From Shewanella acanthi (GTDB lineage: Bacteria; Pseudomonadota; Gammaproteobacteria; Enterobacterales; Shewanellaceae): DNA of 64,000 nt. Below, one piece after another: positions 37,574 through 46,767 of this stretch. Every line of letters begins with the position of its first letter. Within the stretch, counting starts at the first letter, position 1. The notes below the pieces were generated by a model, which saw only the letters and a program-made list of their open reading frames with translations, was not told the origin of the DNA and made no database searches. The translations under genes were made by a program, and so were the position numbers. The stretch is taken from contig NZ_CP080413.1 in the NCBI RefSeq assembly GCF_019457475.1, positions 3,906,001 to 3,970,000 on the forward strand, given 5' to 3'.

Positions 37574-40225
37574 GTGAAGTTAACTCAAACAAACTGTGCC
37601 TACTGCGGTGTAGGGTGTGGGATCGAGGTGATGCAAAGTGACCAGCAATTCGCATTAAAGGGCGATGCTGAGCACCCAGCTAACCATGGTCGTCTATGCC
37701 AAAAGGGTGAGCGTTTATTAGATACCCTGCCCTTACCCCAAGCGCTGCGTTATCCCCGCTTAGGTGCTAACGGCAAACAACTCACTTGGGATCAAGCCAC
37801 ATCCCTTGTTGCCAGTAAATTCAGTGAGGCGATTGCAGAACATGGTAGTGACTCAGTTGCCTTCTATCTTTCGGGTCAACTGCTGACCGAAGACTATTAC
37901 GTTGCCAATAAGCTCGCCAAGGGCTTTTGGGGCACGGCGAATGTGGATACCAACTCACGCCTTTGTATGTCGTCTGCGGTAAGCGCGCATTTGCGCGCCT
38001 TTGGTGAAGATGTCGTCCCCGGCTGCTATCAAGATTTCGATCTTGCCGATGTGATTGTGTTAGTCGGCGCGAATACCGCTTGGACCCATCCAGTGTTGTT
38101 TCAGCGCATTCTGCGTGCCCGCGAAAGTCGCGGCACTAAATTAGTGGTTATCGATCCGCGCCGCACCGCGACTGCCCGTCAGGCCGATCTGCATATTGCC
38201 ATTAAGCCAGGTCAGGATCTCTGGCTGTTTTCCTTGCTGTTTAAACATCTTTCGCAAACTAATGCTGTTGATCATGGCTATATCGCCAATCACACCAGCG
38301 GCAGTGAAGATGCGCTAACCCAGTTAGCAAACTGGCTGGGCACGGATGAAAATGCTTTGCAGCAAAGCGGCGTTTCAGCCACACAATTCCAGCAATTACT
38401 CGCGCTATACTGCGACAATGAAGCGGTAGTGACCGCAAGCTGCATGGGCGTAAATCAGTCAGTGACGGGCACAGATACCACTAACGCTATCATCAACTGC
38501 CACCTGCTCAAGGGGCATATTGGTCAGCCCGGTTGTGGCTTCTTTTCGCTGACGGGCCAGCCCAATGCCATGGGTGGCAGAGAAGTCGGCGGCCTTGCAA
38601 CTCAGCTCGCCAATCACATGGGGTTTAGTTGTGAAGAACGTCAGTTACTCGCCGATTTTTGGCCCCGCAGCAATATCGCCCCCCATGCAGGTTTAACTGC
38701 AACTGAGCTGTTCCAAGCCATGGCGGATGGAAAAATCAATGCGGTGTGGATTATGGCAACCAATCCATTGGCATCCTTACCCGACTCAGCCTTAGTGCGC
38801 CGCGCGCTGCAAACCTGCCCCTTCGTTGTGGTATCCGACATCACTAGCGACACAGATACCGCCCAATTTGCCGATGTGTTGCTGCCCGCCCAAGGTTGGT
38901 CGGAAAAGTCCGGCACCACCACCAACAGCGAGCGCCGCATTAGCCGTCAACGCGCCTTCAAACCTGCACTTGGAGAGGCGCGCGCCGATTGGCAAATGGT
39001 GTGTGATGTTGCCAAAGCTATTGGCTATCAAGGATTCGATTATGCCAGTGCCGCGGATATCTTTCGTGAGTACGCAGCGCTCTCTGCAAAGGTGAAACAG
39101 GCATTCCCCCATAAACTATTCGATTTATCAGCCCTGCAGCACATTACCGATGACGCTTATGAGGCGCTCAGTCCCATACAATGGCCAGTGACATCAAGCC
39201 ATGCCCATAACCGCCTGTATAGCGATGGGGTGTTTTCCTTCGCCGATGGTCGCGCCCGTTTTGTAGTGCCATCGGCTGCGCCAATGCAGCCTGAGGCGAC
39301 TCACACTGATACGTTAATCCTGTTATCGGGTCGTAGCCGCGATCAATGGCATACCCGCAGCCGCACTGGCCATGTAGCGCAGTTAGTTGCCCACGAGCAA
39401 CAACCCTGCGTCTACGCCCACCCTGACACCTTAGTAGTGAGGGAACTTGTCTCAGGGCAGTTAGTGACGCTTCAAGGCCAACAGACTGCTGAGGCTAACA
39501 ACGAGCTACTAGTACAAGTGATTGCCGACGATACTGTGCCCGTTGACCAGCTGTTTATGTCAATGCACTGGACGGGCCGCGAGACAGCTGTCGCCAGCGT
39601 GAATCTCCTGCTCGATAGCCGCATCGATACCATATCTAAACAGCCCGCCTTCAAGGGGCAAAGGGTTGCGATTTCAAGCCGTAAAGATTTGCTACAGGGC
39701 ATTGAGTGGGGAAATCCAACCGCGATTGAAAACACCCTATATCGATTCGAGCAGGTGCTCGCAAAAGGCGCGTGCCATCATTTCGCCCTGCCAGCCTGTG
39801 ACTCACCCGAAGCCCGAAACGGACTTAAATGGACGGTAGAAAACGTGGAAATTCACTGCGAGCTCAAAGCGGGTCGCATCCATGCTATTCGCCTGTTATC
39901 CCCCCTTCGCATCGCCATTGATAAAACCGCGGTTTTTGCCCTTATCGACGACATTGCAAGCGCCCAATCCATTGGCAAGCTTGAGCAATTAGTGCGCGCG
40001 GGTGATAGCCCCTTGGTCTGCGTCTGCAAGGGTGTGAGCCGCGATCAAATCATTACCGTGGCGCAAAGTTTTGCCCCAGCCAAACGCTTTGAGGCCGTTC
40101 AGCAACTTACAGGCTGCGGTACAGGTTGTGGTAGTTGCCGCGGTGAGTTGCTGTCGATTCTGGAACAGGGCCTAACGCCTTCACATTCAGCCGTCACCAT
40201 GGGAGGCGTTCAAGATGCCGACTAA
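37574..40225 (+). CDS. nasA: Assimilatory nitrate reductase catalytic subunit with C-terminal BFD-type [2Fe-2S] domain
   Basis: 883 aa from the GTG at 37574, which has AGGGGG at ideal spacing; an upstream ATG/TTG frame extension covers the promoter and is rejected. N-terminal [4Fe-4S] motif CAYCGVGC...CQKG (~7-55), then the bis-MGD molybdopterin domains of the NapA/NasA type (LCMSSAVSAH, VVIDPRRTATARQAD, GQPNAMGGREVGG), and an MGD-binding C-domain (~600-720). Residues ~810-865 form an extra BFD-like domain with CVCKG...GCGTGCGSCRGE. It reduces nitrate to nitrite in the cytosol. No NasB-type flavoprotein is encoded nearby, so the electron donor is unclear; the extra domain may receive electrons from ferredoxin or flavodoxin. 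Confidence 0.93.
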   Translation: MKLTQTNCAYCGVGCGIEVMQSDQQFALKGDAEHPANHGRLCQKGERLLDTLPLPQALRYPRLGANGKQLTWDQATSLVASKFSEAIAEHGSDSVAFYLSGQLLTEDYYVANKLAKGFWGTANVDTNSRLCMSSAVSAHLRAFGEDVVPGCYQDFDLADVIVLVGANTAWTHPVLFQRILRARESRGTKLVVIDPRRTATARQADLHIAIKPGQDLWLFSLLFKHLSQTNAVDHGYIANHTSGSEDALTQLANWLGTDENALQQSGVSATQFQQLLALYCDNEAVVTASCMGVNQSVTGTDTTNAIINCHLLKGHIGQPGCGFFSLTGQPNAMGGREVGGLATQLANHMGFSCEERQLLADFWPRSNIAPHAGLTATELFQAMADGKINAVWIMATNPLASLPDSALVRRALQTCPFVVVSDITSDTDTAQFADVLLPAQGWSEKSGTTTNSERRISRQRAFKPALGEARADWQMVCDVAKAIGYQGFDYASAADIFREYAALSAKVKQAFPHKLFDLSALQHITDDAYEALSPIQWPVTSSHAHNRLYSDGVFSFADGRARFVVPSAAPMQPEATHTDTLILLSGRSRDQWHTRSRTGHVAQLVAHEQQPCVYAHPDTLVVRELVSGQLVTLQGQQTAEANNELLVQVIADDTVPVDQLFMSMHWTGRETAVASVNLLLDSRIDTISKQPAFKGQRVAISSRKDLLQGIEWGNPTAIENTLYRFEQVLAKGACHHFALPACDSPEARNGLKWTVENVEIHCELKAGRIHAIRLLSPLRIAIDKTAVFALIDDIASAQSIGKLEQLVRAGDSPLVCVCKGVSRDQIITVAQSFAPAKRFEAVQQLTGCGTGCGSCRGELLSILEQGLTPSHSAVTMGGVQDAD

Positions 40226-41057
40226 TATGCACACCTCACTGCAAGCATTCTTACAAAACAGTGCCTTACCTACTCTCGATGCGGGCAGCGTAGCCCTCGT
40301 TGGCGCAGGCTGTGGCAGTTTGGGCAATCTGACTCTCGCGGCATTAACCCTTATCGCCAACTGCGATGCCGTGGTGTTTGATGCTCTAGTCGATAACGAG
40401 ATTTTGGCCCTACTGCCAGAAACCTGCGAACGCTACGACATGGGCAAACGTGGCGGTAATCCCTCGGCCAGCCAAGATGCTATCAATCATAAATTACTTG
40501 AACTGGCGCAGTGTGGATTAAAAGTACTGCGATTAAAGGGCGGCGATCCCAGCGTATTTGGTCGCGGTGGCGAAGAGGCGTTATTTTTAGCCCGTCACGG
40601 GGTGAAAAGTCAGTTTGTGGCGGGCGTAACTGCGGCGCTTGGCTGCGCAGCCTCGGCGGCAATCCCCTTAACCCATCGCGGCGTTTCCCGTTCCGTCACC
40701 TTAGTCACTGGCCACCAGCAGGACGGCGATACGACCCACCACTGGCGCACCTTGCTGTCTCTCGGTAGCACCTTAGTGTTCTACATGGGTAAGGATCAGG
40801 CGCCAAAAATCGCCGCATCGTTACTGCTGTCGGGTGCAAATCCAGATCTGCCGATGGTGTTTATCAGCGCAGGTTGCCGTGAAGCGCAGCAGCTGCACCC
40901 TGCCACTATCGCGACCATGGCATTGACCGCGAAACTTATCCAAACCCAAGGCCCAACGCTGATGATCCTCGGTGAAGTCGTGGCCGTTGGCAGCGAGTTA
41001 CAACAATTACTCGCAGAGATTGACAACGGAGGGCTGCGCCATGCTGTCGCAGGTTAA
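40215..41057 (+). CDS. cobA: Uroporphyrinogen-III C-methyltransferase
   Basis: 280 aa, tetrapyrrole methylase fold: VALVGAGCGSLGNLTLAA (SAM-binding loop), VVFDALVDNEIL, YDMGKRGG, LKGGDPSVFGRGGEEA, and the substrate loop GVTAALGCAASAAIPLTHRGVSRSVTLVTGH. It makes precorrin-2, the precursor of siroheme. Its position in this cluster matches the siroheme need of NirB. The start overlaps the end of nasA by 11 bp, and its end overlaps the next gene by 17 bp, so all three are translationally coupled. The siroheme oxidase/chelatase functions must be elsewhere (no CysG N-domain here). Confidence 0.93.
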   Translation: MPTNMHTSLQAFLQNSALPTLDAGSVALVGAGCGSLGNLTLAALTLIANCDAVVFDALVDNEILALLPETCERYDMGKRGGNPSASQDAINHKLLELAQCGLKVLRLKGGDPSVFGRGGEEALFLARHGVKSQFVAGVTAALGCAASAAIPLTHRGVSRSVTLVTGHQQDGDTTHHWRTLLSLGSTLVFYMGKDQAPKIAASLLLSGANPDLPMVFISAGCREAQQLHPATIATMALTAKLIQTQGPTLMILGEVVAVGSELQQLLAEIDNGGLRHAVAG

Positions 41058-42216
41058 CATCAATATCAGCCCCCGCGAGCTGCTGCATGCGCTGGCCGCA
41101 GGCCCCAGAAAAGCCCGCAGCTTGAGCGTGAATGAAGCCCGCGCCATGGTACACCTGTGGGCCAAGGGTGAAATGGATGATGTGCAATTTGGTTCACTAT
41201 TACTCATCATGCGCCATCGCGGCGAAACCGCCGAAGAGGTCGCTGGTGTGGCATTAGCGCTCCGGGATTTCAGCGTCTTTGCCACAGTACCCGAACTCAA
41301 TGCCACACTCGACTGGCCCTGTTATGCGGGTAAGCGCGAGCAGTTCCCTTGGTTACTCTTCGCTGCGCTGCGCCTCGGCAAAAAAGGCCAACGCATTGTG
41401 CTCCATGGGGATGAACTGGCTTCACCTAAGCGTAACCATGTCGGTGCCTTTGTGAAGCAGGTCGGCATTCCTGTCGCTATCGATGCCATGGGTGCCGCCA
41501 AAGCACTAGACGCTAAGGGCGTGGTCTATATGAGCCTCGATAGCATGTTACCGCTATGGCCACGTATTCGCGCCCTGCACCGCACATTATCGCTTCGCAC
41601 TTTGCTCACCCAAGCAGTACGTTTCTTTAATCCCGCTAACTGCCACTACGGGGTGCGCACTTACTTCCACCACGGTTTAGATGTGCATTACCAAGCGGTA
41701 TTAGCGGCGATGGCGCCACACTGTCCGGAGCAGGAATTAGTGATATTTCGCGGCCATCAGGGTGAAGCCGAAATCAATCCACGGGTTGAAAACGAGCTGC
41801 TATTTTGGCGTTGCGGTGCAGTCAACACTATGGTGCTACCCATCTGCGCGCCTGAGGGCACTCAGGCCCAGTTACAGCAATTTGGCGGTGATGATGAAGT
41901 GCTCACACGCTTCGCCCATTGCGCCCGCCCAGGCGCCGAAGATATGAGCCTACAGGCGGCCACAGTGAACTCAACTTTAGCTGTGATGCTGTTGTTACTT
42001 AAGCAGGAAGAGGACGTTAGCAGAGCACTTAATCGCTGTCGCAGCGGTAAAGCACTCGCCAATCCTGCCATCGACACCCTGTGCCAACTGCTGGTTAAAC
42101 AGGGCTGTCGCAACGAATCCGAAGCCTTCCAATTACTGCGCGCCCAATCGATGCGAACAGGAATGGGGATGGAGCAATTAGCAAGACAACTGCTGGCGCA
42201 AGTCGCGGCGGCTTAA
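41041..42216 (+). CDS. TrpD2/YbiB-like glycosyltransferase-family-3 protein
   Basis: 391 aa from the ATG at 41041, overlapping the methyltransferase end. It has the anthranilate phosphoribosyltransferase fold: an N-terminal helical domain (ARAMVHLWAKGEMDDVQFGSLLLIMRHRGET) and a C-terminal domain, but the GTGGD-type PRPP loop is not evident. E. coli YbiB (TrpD2) of this kind binds nucleic acid rather than making tryptophan. Such genes appear in nitrate assimilation clusters of other proteobacteria, as far as I recall; the role there is not established. Tight coupling to the methyltransferase hints at a function in nitrate assimilation or cofactor supply, but this is inference. Confidence 0.8.
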   Translation: MLSQVNINISPRELLHALAAGPRKARSLSVNEARAMVHLWAKGEMDDVQFGSLLLIMRHRGETAEEVAGVALALRDFSVFATVPELNATLDWPCYAGKREQFPWLLFAALRLGKKGQRIVLHGDELASPKRNHVGAFVKQVGIPVAIDAMGAAKALDAKGVVYMSLDSMLPLWPRIRALHRTLSLRTLLTQAVRFFNPANCHYGVRTYFHHGLDVHYQAVLAAMAPHCPEQELVIFRGHQGEAEINPRVENELLFWRCGAVNTMVLPICAPEGTQAQLQQFGGDDEVLTRFAHCARPGAEDMSLQAATVNSTLAVMLLLLKQEEDVSRALNRCRSGKALANPAIDTLCQLLVKQGCRNESEAFQLLRAQSMRTGMGMEQLARQLLAQVAAA

Positions 42217-42265
42217 TGCTGAACACGCCTACGGGCTCAGCATCTGGGACGGCGAATTAGTCCCA
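42217..42265 (+). promoter_or_regulatory. Two small hairpins upstream of the nirB terminator
   Basis: Hairpin 1: TGCTGA (42217-42222) pairs with TCAGCA (42237-42242). Hairpin 2: TGGGAC (42245-42250) pairs with GTCCCA (42260-42265). Together with the terminator that follows they make a three-hairpin array between cistrons. Confidence 0.45.
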
Positions 42266-42290
42266 ACACAATTTGGTAATTAAACATGGC

Positions 42291-42329
42291 AATGGCGCCA
42301 CGCTCCCAGCAGAGGAGCGTGGCGCCATT
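42291..42329 (+). terminator. Strong internal terminator or attenuator before nirB
   Basis: Perfect 16-bp stem AATGGCGCCACGCTCC / GGAGCGTGGCGCCATT with loop CAGCAGA, followed by TGTTTTTT. It sits inside a cluster whose genes before and after all serve nitrate assimilation, 46 bp before the nirB start, so it may be regulated (antitermination) or serve as a processing and stability element. Confidence 0.8.
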
Positions 42330-42374
42330 TGTTTTTTCAGAATCAGGAATACAAGCGAAAGCACAGGAGATCCT

Positions 42375-44927
42375 ATGTCAAACCTCAAACCCAAATTGGT
42401 GGTCGTCGGCAACGGCATGGTAGGCCACAACTTTGTTGAGCAACTGTGCGAGCAGGGAATTCAACGACAACTGGACGTGCTGGTCATAGGTCAAGAAAAG
42501 CGGCTTGCCTACGATCGAGTACAACTTTCATCTTATTTTAAGGGCGCAAGCCTCGATGATTTAGCCCTAAGCACCCGCGAGCAATATCAGGACTGGGGAC
42601 TTGGAGTGAAACTTGGCGTCGCCGTGGTCGGCATTGATAGCCAAGCTAAACGCGTGCTATTGGCCGATGGCAGCAGCGAAGCCTACGACAAATTAGTCCT
42701 AGCCACTGGCTCCTACGGCTTTGTGCCACCGGTTCCGGGTCGTGAGCGCCCAGAATGTTTGGTCTATCGCACCACTGATGATCTATTAGCCATTGAAACT
42801 GCAGCTAAAAATGCCAAAACCGGAGTGGTGATCGGTGGCGGTTTGCTCGGCCTCGAAGCAGCCCATGCGCTTAAATTGCTAGGTTTAAAAACCCATGTGG
42901 TCGAGTTCGCCCCCCAACTGATGCCGGTACAACTCGACGCTAAGGCAGGTGAGCTCTTAAAGTCGAAAATTGCTGACCTAGGTGTGGTCATCCATACCGG
43001 CAAGGCAACCGAAGAAATTGTCGATGGCGAAACTGGCCGTCTACGCCTTAAGTTCGCCGACGGCGAACAGCTCGATACCGACATGCTAGTGTTTTCGGCG
43101 GGTATTCGTCCCTATGACAATCTGGCGGCGAGTGCAGGCCTAAGCAAAGGGGCGCGCGGTGGCTTTGCAGTAGATGATTACTGCCAAACCTCGGTAAGCG
43201 ATATCTACGCTATCGGAGAGTGTGCCAGCTGGAATGATCGCATCTTCGGCCTTGTTGCCCCCGGTTATCAAATGGCGAAGGTGACACTGGGACATATCGT
43301 CCACTCCTTAGGCCTCAATAGTGATGCAAGCGGCAGCTTCAGCGGCGCTGACATGAGCACTAAGCTTAAATTAATGGGTGTGGATGTGGCCGCAATAGGT
43401 AACAGCCGTGGCAGCGACACTAGCCGCTTTGTCGAATTGATGGATGAACCTGCGGGCATCTACAAAAAACTCTGGCTTAATGACGACGGCAATGTCATCA
43501 CCGGCGCCTTGTTAGTGGGTGATACCAGCGACTATGGCAACCTGCTGAATCTGTATTTATCCGGCCACAAAATTGACGGCAGCGTGGCCGCGCTACTGCT
43601 GTCTGTCGATGCGCCAACACTGCCTAAATCAGACAATGATCTTATCTGCTCCTGCCATCAAGTCAGTCGCGGCAGCATCCTTAAGGCTGTTAAAGCTGGC
43701 GCCCATAACCTAGGTGAAATCAAGCGTTGTACTAAGGCCGCCTCTGGCTGTGGCGGCTGCTCGGTCAGCGTGCAAAAGATGATTAACGAAGGTCTTGCAG
43801 CCCAAGGCGTTGAAGTGAGCAAGGCGCTCTGTAGCCACTTCGATTACAGCCGCCAAGAGCTTTATCATCTCTGCAAAGTGGAAGGCATTCAAGACTTTAC
43901 CACCCTGCTCGAAAAACACGGCAAAGGCAATGTACACGGTGTGGGCTGTAATACCTGCCAGCCGGCTGCCGCCTCCATTTTTGCTTCGCTCTATAACGGC
44001 CATGTGCTGGCGGATAAACGCGACCAACTGCAGGACACCAACGATGCCTTCCTCGGCAACCTGCAAAAGGACGGCACCTATTCAGTTGTGCCCCGAATCG
44101 CAGGTGGTGAAATCACCCCAGATAAGTTAATCGCCATCGGTGAAGTGGCTAAGCGTTATGACCTCTACACCAAGATCACCGGCGGCCAACGCATCGACCT
44201 GTTCGGCGCCCAGCTTTCGGACTTACCCAATATTTGGGAAGCATTAATCGCCGCAGGTTTTGAAACAGGCCACGCCTACGGTAAGTCGCTGCGCACGGTG
44301 AAGTCCTGCGTCGGCAGCACTTGGTGCCGCTACGGGGTGCAAAACTCCGTCGGTATGGCGATTGAATTGGAGAATCGCTACAAGGGGCTGCGCTCACCCC
44401 ACAAATTGAAGATGGCGGTGTCGGGTTGTACCCGCGAATGCGCCGAAGCCCAAGGCAAAGACATAGGTGTTATCGCCACCGACAAAGGTTGGAACCTCTA
44501 TGTGTGCGGCAATGGCGGCATGAAACCCCGCCATGCGGATCTGTTTGCCAGCGATTTGAGCGACAGCCAATTGGTCGAGCTTATCGACAAAGTGTTGATG
44601 TTCTATGTGCGCACCGCCGACAAGCTGCAACGCACCTCAGTCTGGCTTGAGAGCCTCGAAGGCGGCTTGGACTACCTCAAGCAAGTCATTCTGCAAGATT
44701 CACTCGGTATTGGTGACGAGCTGCTGACCCAGATGCAAGCCGTGGTCGACAGCTACCAATGCGAATGGAAAACCAGCGTCGAAAATCCTGAGCTTCGTGC
44801 TCGCTTCAATGAGTTTGTTAACCCCCAAGCTGCGCCTGCCAATGGCCAGCTTATGTACCAACGCATCCGGGAACAACGCATCCCGGTGACTATCGTTCCT
44901 ACAGCAACAGAGGAGGAGACCCTATGA
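42375..44927 (+). CDS. nirB: NADH-dependent nitrite reductase large subunit
   Basis: 850 aa from the ATG with AGGAG; the upstream in-frame extension crosses the terminator hairpin and is rejected. Order: FAD/NAD(P) oxidoreductase domains (~8-290, VVVGNGMVGHNFVE and VVIGGGLLGLEAAHAL); BFD [2Fe-2S] domain (~420-475, CSCHQVSRGSILKAV...CGGC); a further Cys-rich segment (GCNTC); and the siroheme/[4Fe-4S] reductase domain (~545-800, SCVGSTWCRYG and SGCTRECAEA giving the four cluster cysteines). It reduces nitrite to ammonium in the cytosol. Paired with nirD by a four-base overlap. Confidence 0.96.
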   Translation: MSNLKPKLVVVGNGMVGHNFVEQLCEQGIQRQLDVLVIGQEKRLAYDRVQLSSYFKGASLDDLALSTREQYQDWGLGVKLGVAVVGIDSQAKRVLLADGSSEAYDKLVLATGSYGFVPPVPGRERPECLVYRTTDDLLAIETAAKNAKTGVVIGGGLLGLEAAHALKLLGLKTHVVEFAPQLMPVQLDAKAGELLKSKIADLGVVIHTGKATEEIVDGETGRLRLKFADGEQLDTDMLVFSAGIRPYDNLAASAGLSKGARGGFAVDDYCQTSVSDIYAIGECASWNDRIFGLVAPGYQMAKVTLGHIVHSLGLNSDASGSFSGADMSTKLKLMGVDVAAIGNSRGSDTSRFVELMDEPAGIYKKLWLNDDGNVITGALLVGDTSDYGNLLNLYLSGHKIDGSVAALLLSVDAPTLPKSDNDLICSCHQVSRGSILKAVKAGAHNLGEIKRCTKAASGCGGCSVSVQKMINEGLAAQGVEVSKALCSHFDYSRQELYHLCKVEGIQDFTTLLEKHGKGNVHGVGCNTCQPAAASIFASLYNGHVLADKRDQLQDTNDAFLGNLQKDGTYSVVPRIAGGEITPDKLIAIGEVAKRYDLYTKITGGQRIDLFGAQLSDLPNIWEALIAAGFETGHAYGKSLRTVKSCVGSTWCRYGVQNSVGMAIELENRYKGLRSPHKLKMAVSGCTRECAEAQGKDIGVIATDKGWNLYVCGNGGMKPRHADLFASDLSDSQLVELIDKVLMFYVRTADKLQRTSVWLESLEGGLDYLKQVILQDSLGIGDELLTQMQAVVDSYQCEWKTSVENPELRARFNEFVNPQAAPANGQLMYQRIREQRIPVTIVPTATEEETL

Positions 44928-45247
44928 GCTGGGAAAGAGTGTGTGATACCTCCGCATTGCCGGTGGGTAAAGGGATCGCGGCCTGGGTAGCCGGGCGAGC
45001 CGTCGCGATATTCAACCTCGGAAATCAGGGCATTTACGCCCTCGATAACCGCGACCCCGCCAGTGGCGTAAGCCTGTTGGCGCGTGGGCAAGTGTGTGAA
45101 CTGGATGGCGAGTTGTATGTCTGTTCACCCCTGTACAAACAACACTATCGCCTGACAACCGGGGCGTGTCTGGAAGAGCCGCAACTGCGCGCTCAAAAAG
45201 TGGATATCCGTATCGATGAGGCCGGCGTTTGGCTGGCGGGAGCATAA
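44924..45247 (+). CDS. nirD: Nitrite reductase small subunit
   Basis: 107 aa, Rieske-like fold that lacks the Cys-His cluster ligands, as is usual for NirD. It overlaps nirB by ATGA and is followed two bases later by the transporter start. It is needed for NirB activity or assembly. Confidence 0.93.
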   Translation: MSWERVCDTSALPVGKGIAAWVAGRAVAIFNLGNQGIYALDNRDPASGVSLLARGQVCELDGELYVCSPLYKQHYRLTTGACLEEPQLRAQKVDIRIDEAGVWLAGA

Positions 45248-45249
45248 TC

Positions 45250-46719
45250 ATGAGTCAGGTAGAAAAATTCAATCTGTTTTCATTCAAGGGAAAAATGAAG
45301 ATCATGCACCTCAGTTGGATGGCCTTCTTCGTCTCGTTTGTGGTGTGGTTTAACGCGGCGCCCTTGATGAGTTTAATTAGCGAAAGCCTAGGCTTAACCA
45401 AGGATCAGGTGAAAACCCTGTTGATCCTCAACGTGGCACTGACCATTCCTGCTCGCGTTATCATCGGCATGGTGACCGACAAGTTCGGCCCGCGCAAAGT
45501 CTACTCGGCGCTGATGATTATCTGCTCCCTTCCCTGCTTCCTGTTTGCCTTCGCCGAAAGCTTTACCCAATTAGCGATTGCACGCTTCCTGCTGGGCTTT
45601 ATTGGCGCAGGCTTTGTGATTGGTATCCGGATGATCAGTGAATGGTTCCCCGCTAAGGAGCTTGGTACCGCAGAAGGCATCTATGGCGGTTGGGGTAACT
45701 TCGGCTCTGCGGCCGCCGCCTTCACCCTGCCAGTACTGGCCTTAGCCATTGGTGAGCCCTACGGCTGGCGCGTAGCCATCGCCCTCACTGGGGTGATGAG
45801 CATAGTGATTGGGGTGATTTACTACTGGGGCGCAAGCGATACCCCCAAAGGTTCAACCTACTTTAAACCGAAAAAATCCGGCGCCATGGAAGTGACCAGC
45901 ACAGGAGACTTTTGGCTGCTGCTAGTGATGAAAGTGCCCATGTACGCCACCCTAGGTTTACTCTGCTGGAAGCTATCCCCTGCGGGCGTCAACATGCTCT
46001 CAAGCACTATGGTCTGGTCGATTGCAGCCCTGTTGGTGTTGCTCCTGCTGCTGGATTTTTACAAAACCTGGCAGGTTAACAGCCATGTATTCACGCAAGA
46101 GGTGCCTGAGTTTGAGCGTTATCAGTTTAAGCAAGTTGCCGTGCTGAATGTGCTTTATTTCTCGACCTTTGGATCCGAGCTTGCTGTGGTTTCTATGTTG
46201 CCGATGTTCTTTGCCGAAACCTTTAGCCTTGGCTTAGCTCAGGCGGGCATGGTGGCATCGTCCTATGCCTTTATGAATTTAATGTCGCGTCCAGGCGGTG
46301 GCTGGATTTCCGATCGCTGTGGCCGTAAATCCACCTTGATCATCCTCACCATTGGCCTCGCCTTGGGTTACTTCACCGTCGCACAAATCGATGCCAGCTG
46401 GAGCTTGCCACTCGCCGTCGTCGCTGTGATGGCCTGCTCCTTCTTTGTGCAGGCGGGTGAAGGTGCTGTATTTGCTGCTGTGCCGTTAATTAAACGCCGC
46501 CTGACAGGTCAAATCGCAGGCATGACAGGAGCTTACGGTAACGTGGGTGCAGTATTCTTTTTAACTGTGTACTCGCTCGTATCAGTGCAGGCCTTCTTCT
46601 ACACCATAGCGGCGTCGGCACTGTTTGGCGTGGGCTGCTTGATGTTTATGCGCGAGCCTAAGGGCCATATGGCCGAAGTTGATGAGCATGGCCAAGTCAC
46701 GCTGATTAGCGTGGGTTAA
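45250..46719 (+). CDS. Nitrate/nitrite transporter, NNP family (MFS)
   Basis: 489 aa from the ATG at 45250 with GGGAG upstream. About twelve membrane helices, with the NNP signature in GIRMISEWFPAKELGTAEGI and GGWGNFGSAAAAF, and again in SRPGGGWISDRCG and MTGAYGNVGAVFF; the two motif arginines (RVIIG/GIRM region and YAFMNLMSRP) are present. It imports nitrate, by H+ symport or nitrate/nitrite exchange. It lies within the nirBD operon, which favours an assimilatory uptake role (NasA/NarK-type). Confidence 0.92.
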   Translation: MSQVEKFNLFSFKGKMKIMHLSWMAFFVSFVVWFNAAPLMSLISESLGLTKDQVKTLLILNVALTIPARVIIGMVTDKFGPRKVYSALMIICSLPCFLFAFAESFTQLAIARFLLGFIGAGFVIGIRMISEWFPAKELGTAEGIYGGWGNFGSAAAAFTLPVLALAIGEPYGWRVAIALTGVMSIVIGVIYYWGASDTPKGSTYFKPKKSGAMEVTSTGDFWLLLVMKVPMYATLGLLCWKLSPAGVNMLSSTMVWSIAALLVLLLLLDFYKTWQVNSHVFTQEVPEFERYQFKQVAVLNVLYFSTFGSELAVVSMLPMFFAETFSLGLAQAGMVASSYAFMNLMSRPGGGWISDRCGRKSTLIILTIGLALGYFTVAQIDASWSLPLAVVAVMACSFFVQAGEGAVFAAVPLIKRRLTGQIAGMTGAYGNVGAVFFLTVYSLVSVQAFFYTIAASALFGVGCLMFMREPKGHMAEVDEHGQVTLISVG

Positions 46720-46767
46720 GCGAATCATCACAGCTATAGTGGAACGTCTATCTATTGAGAAAATGCA

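Noticed and set aside
42273..42374. Upstream extension of nirB
   Set aside because: The extra codons cross a strong terminator hairpin, and the ATG at 42375 has a good AGGAG site.
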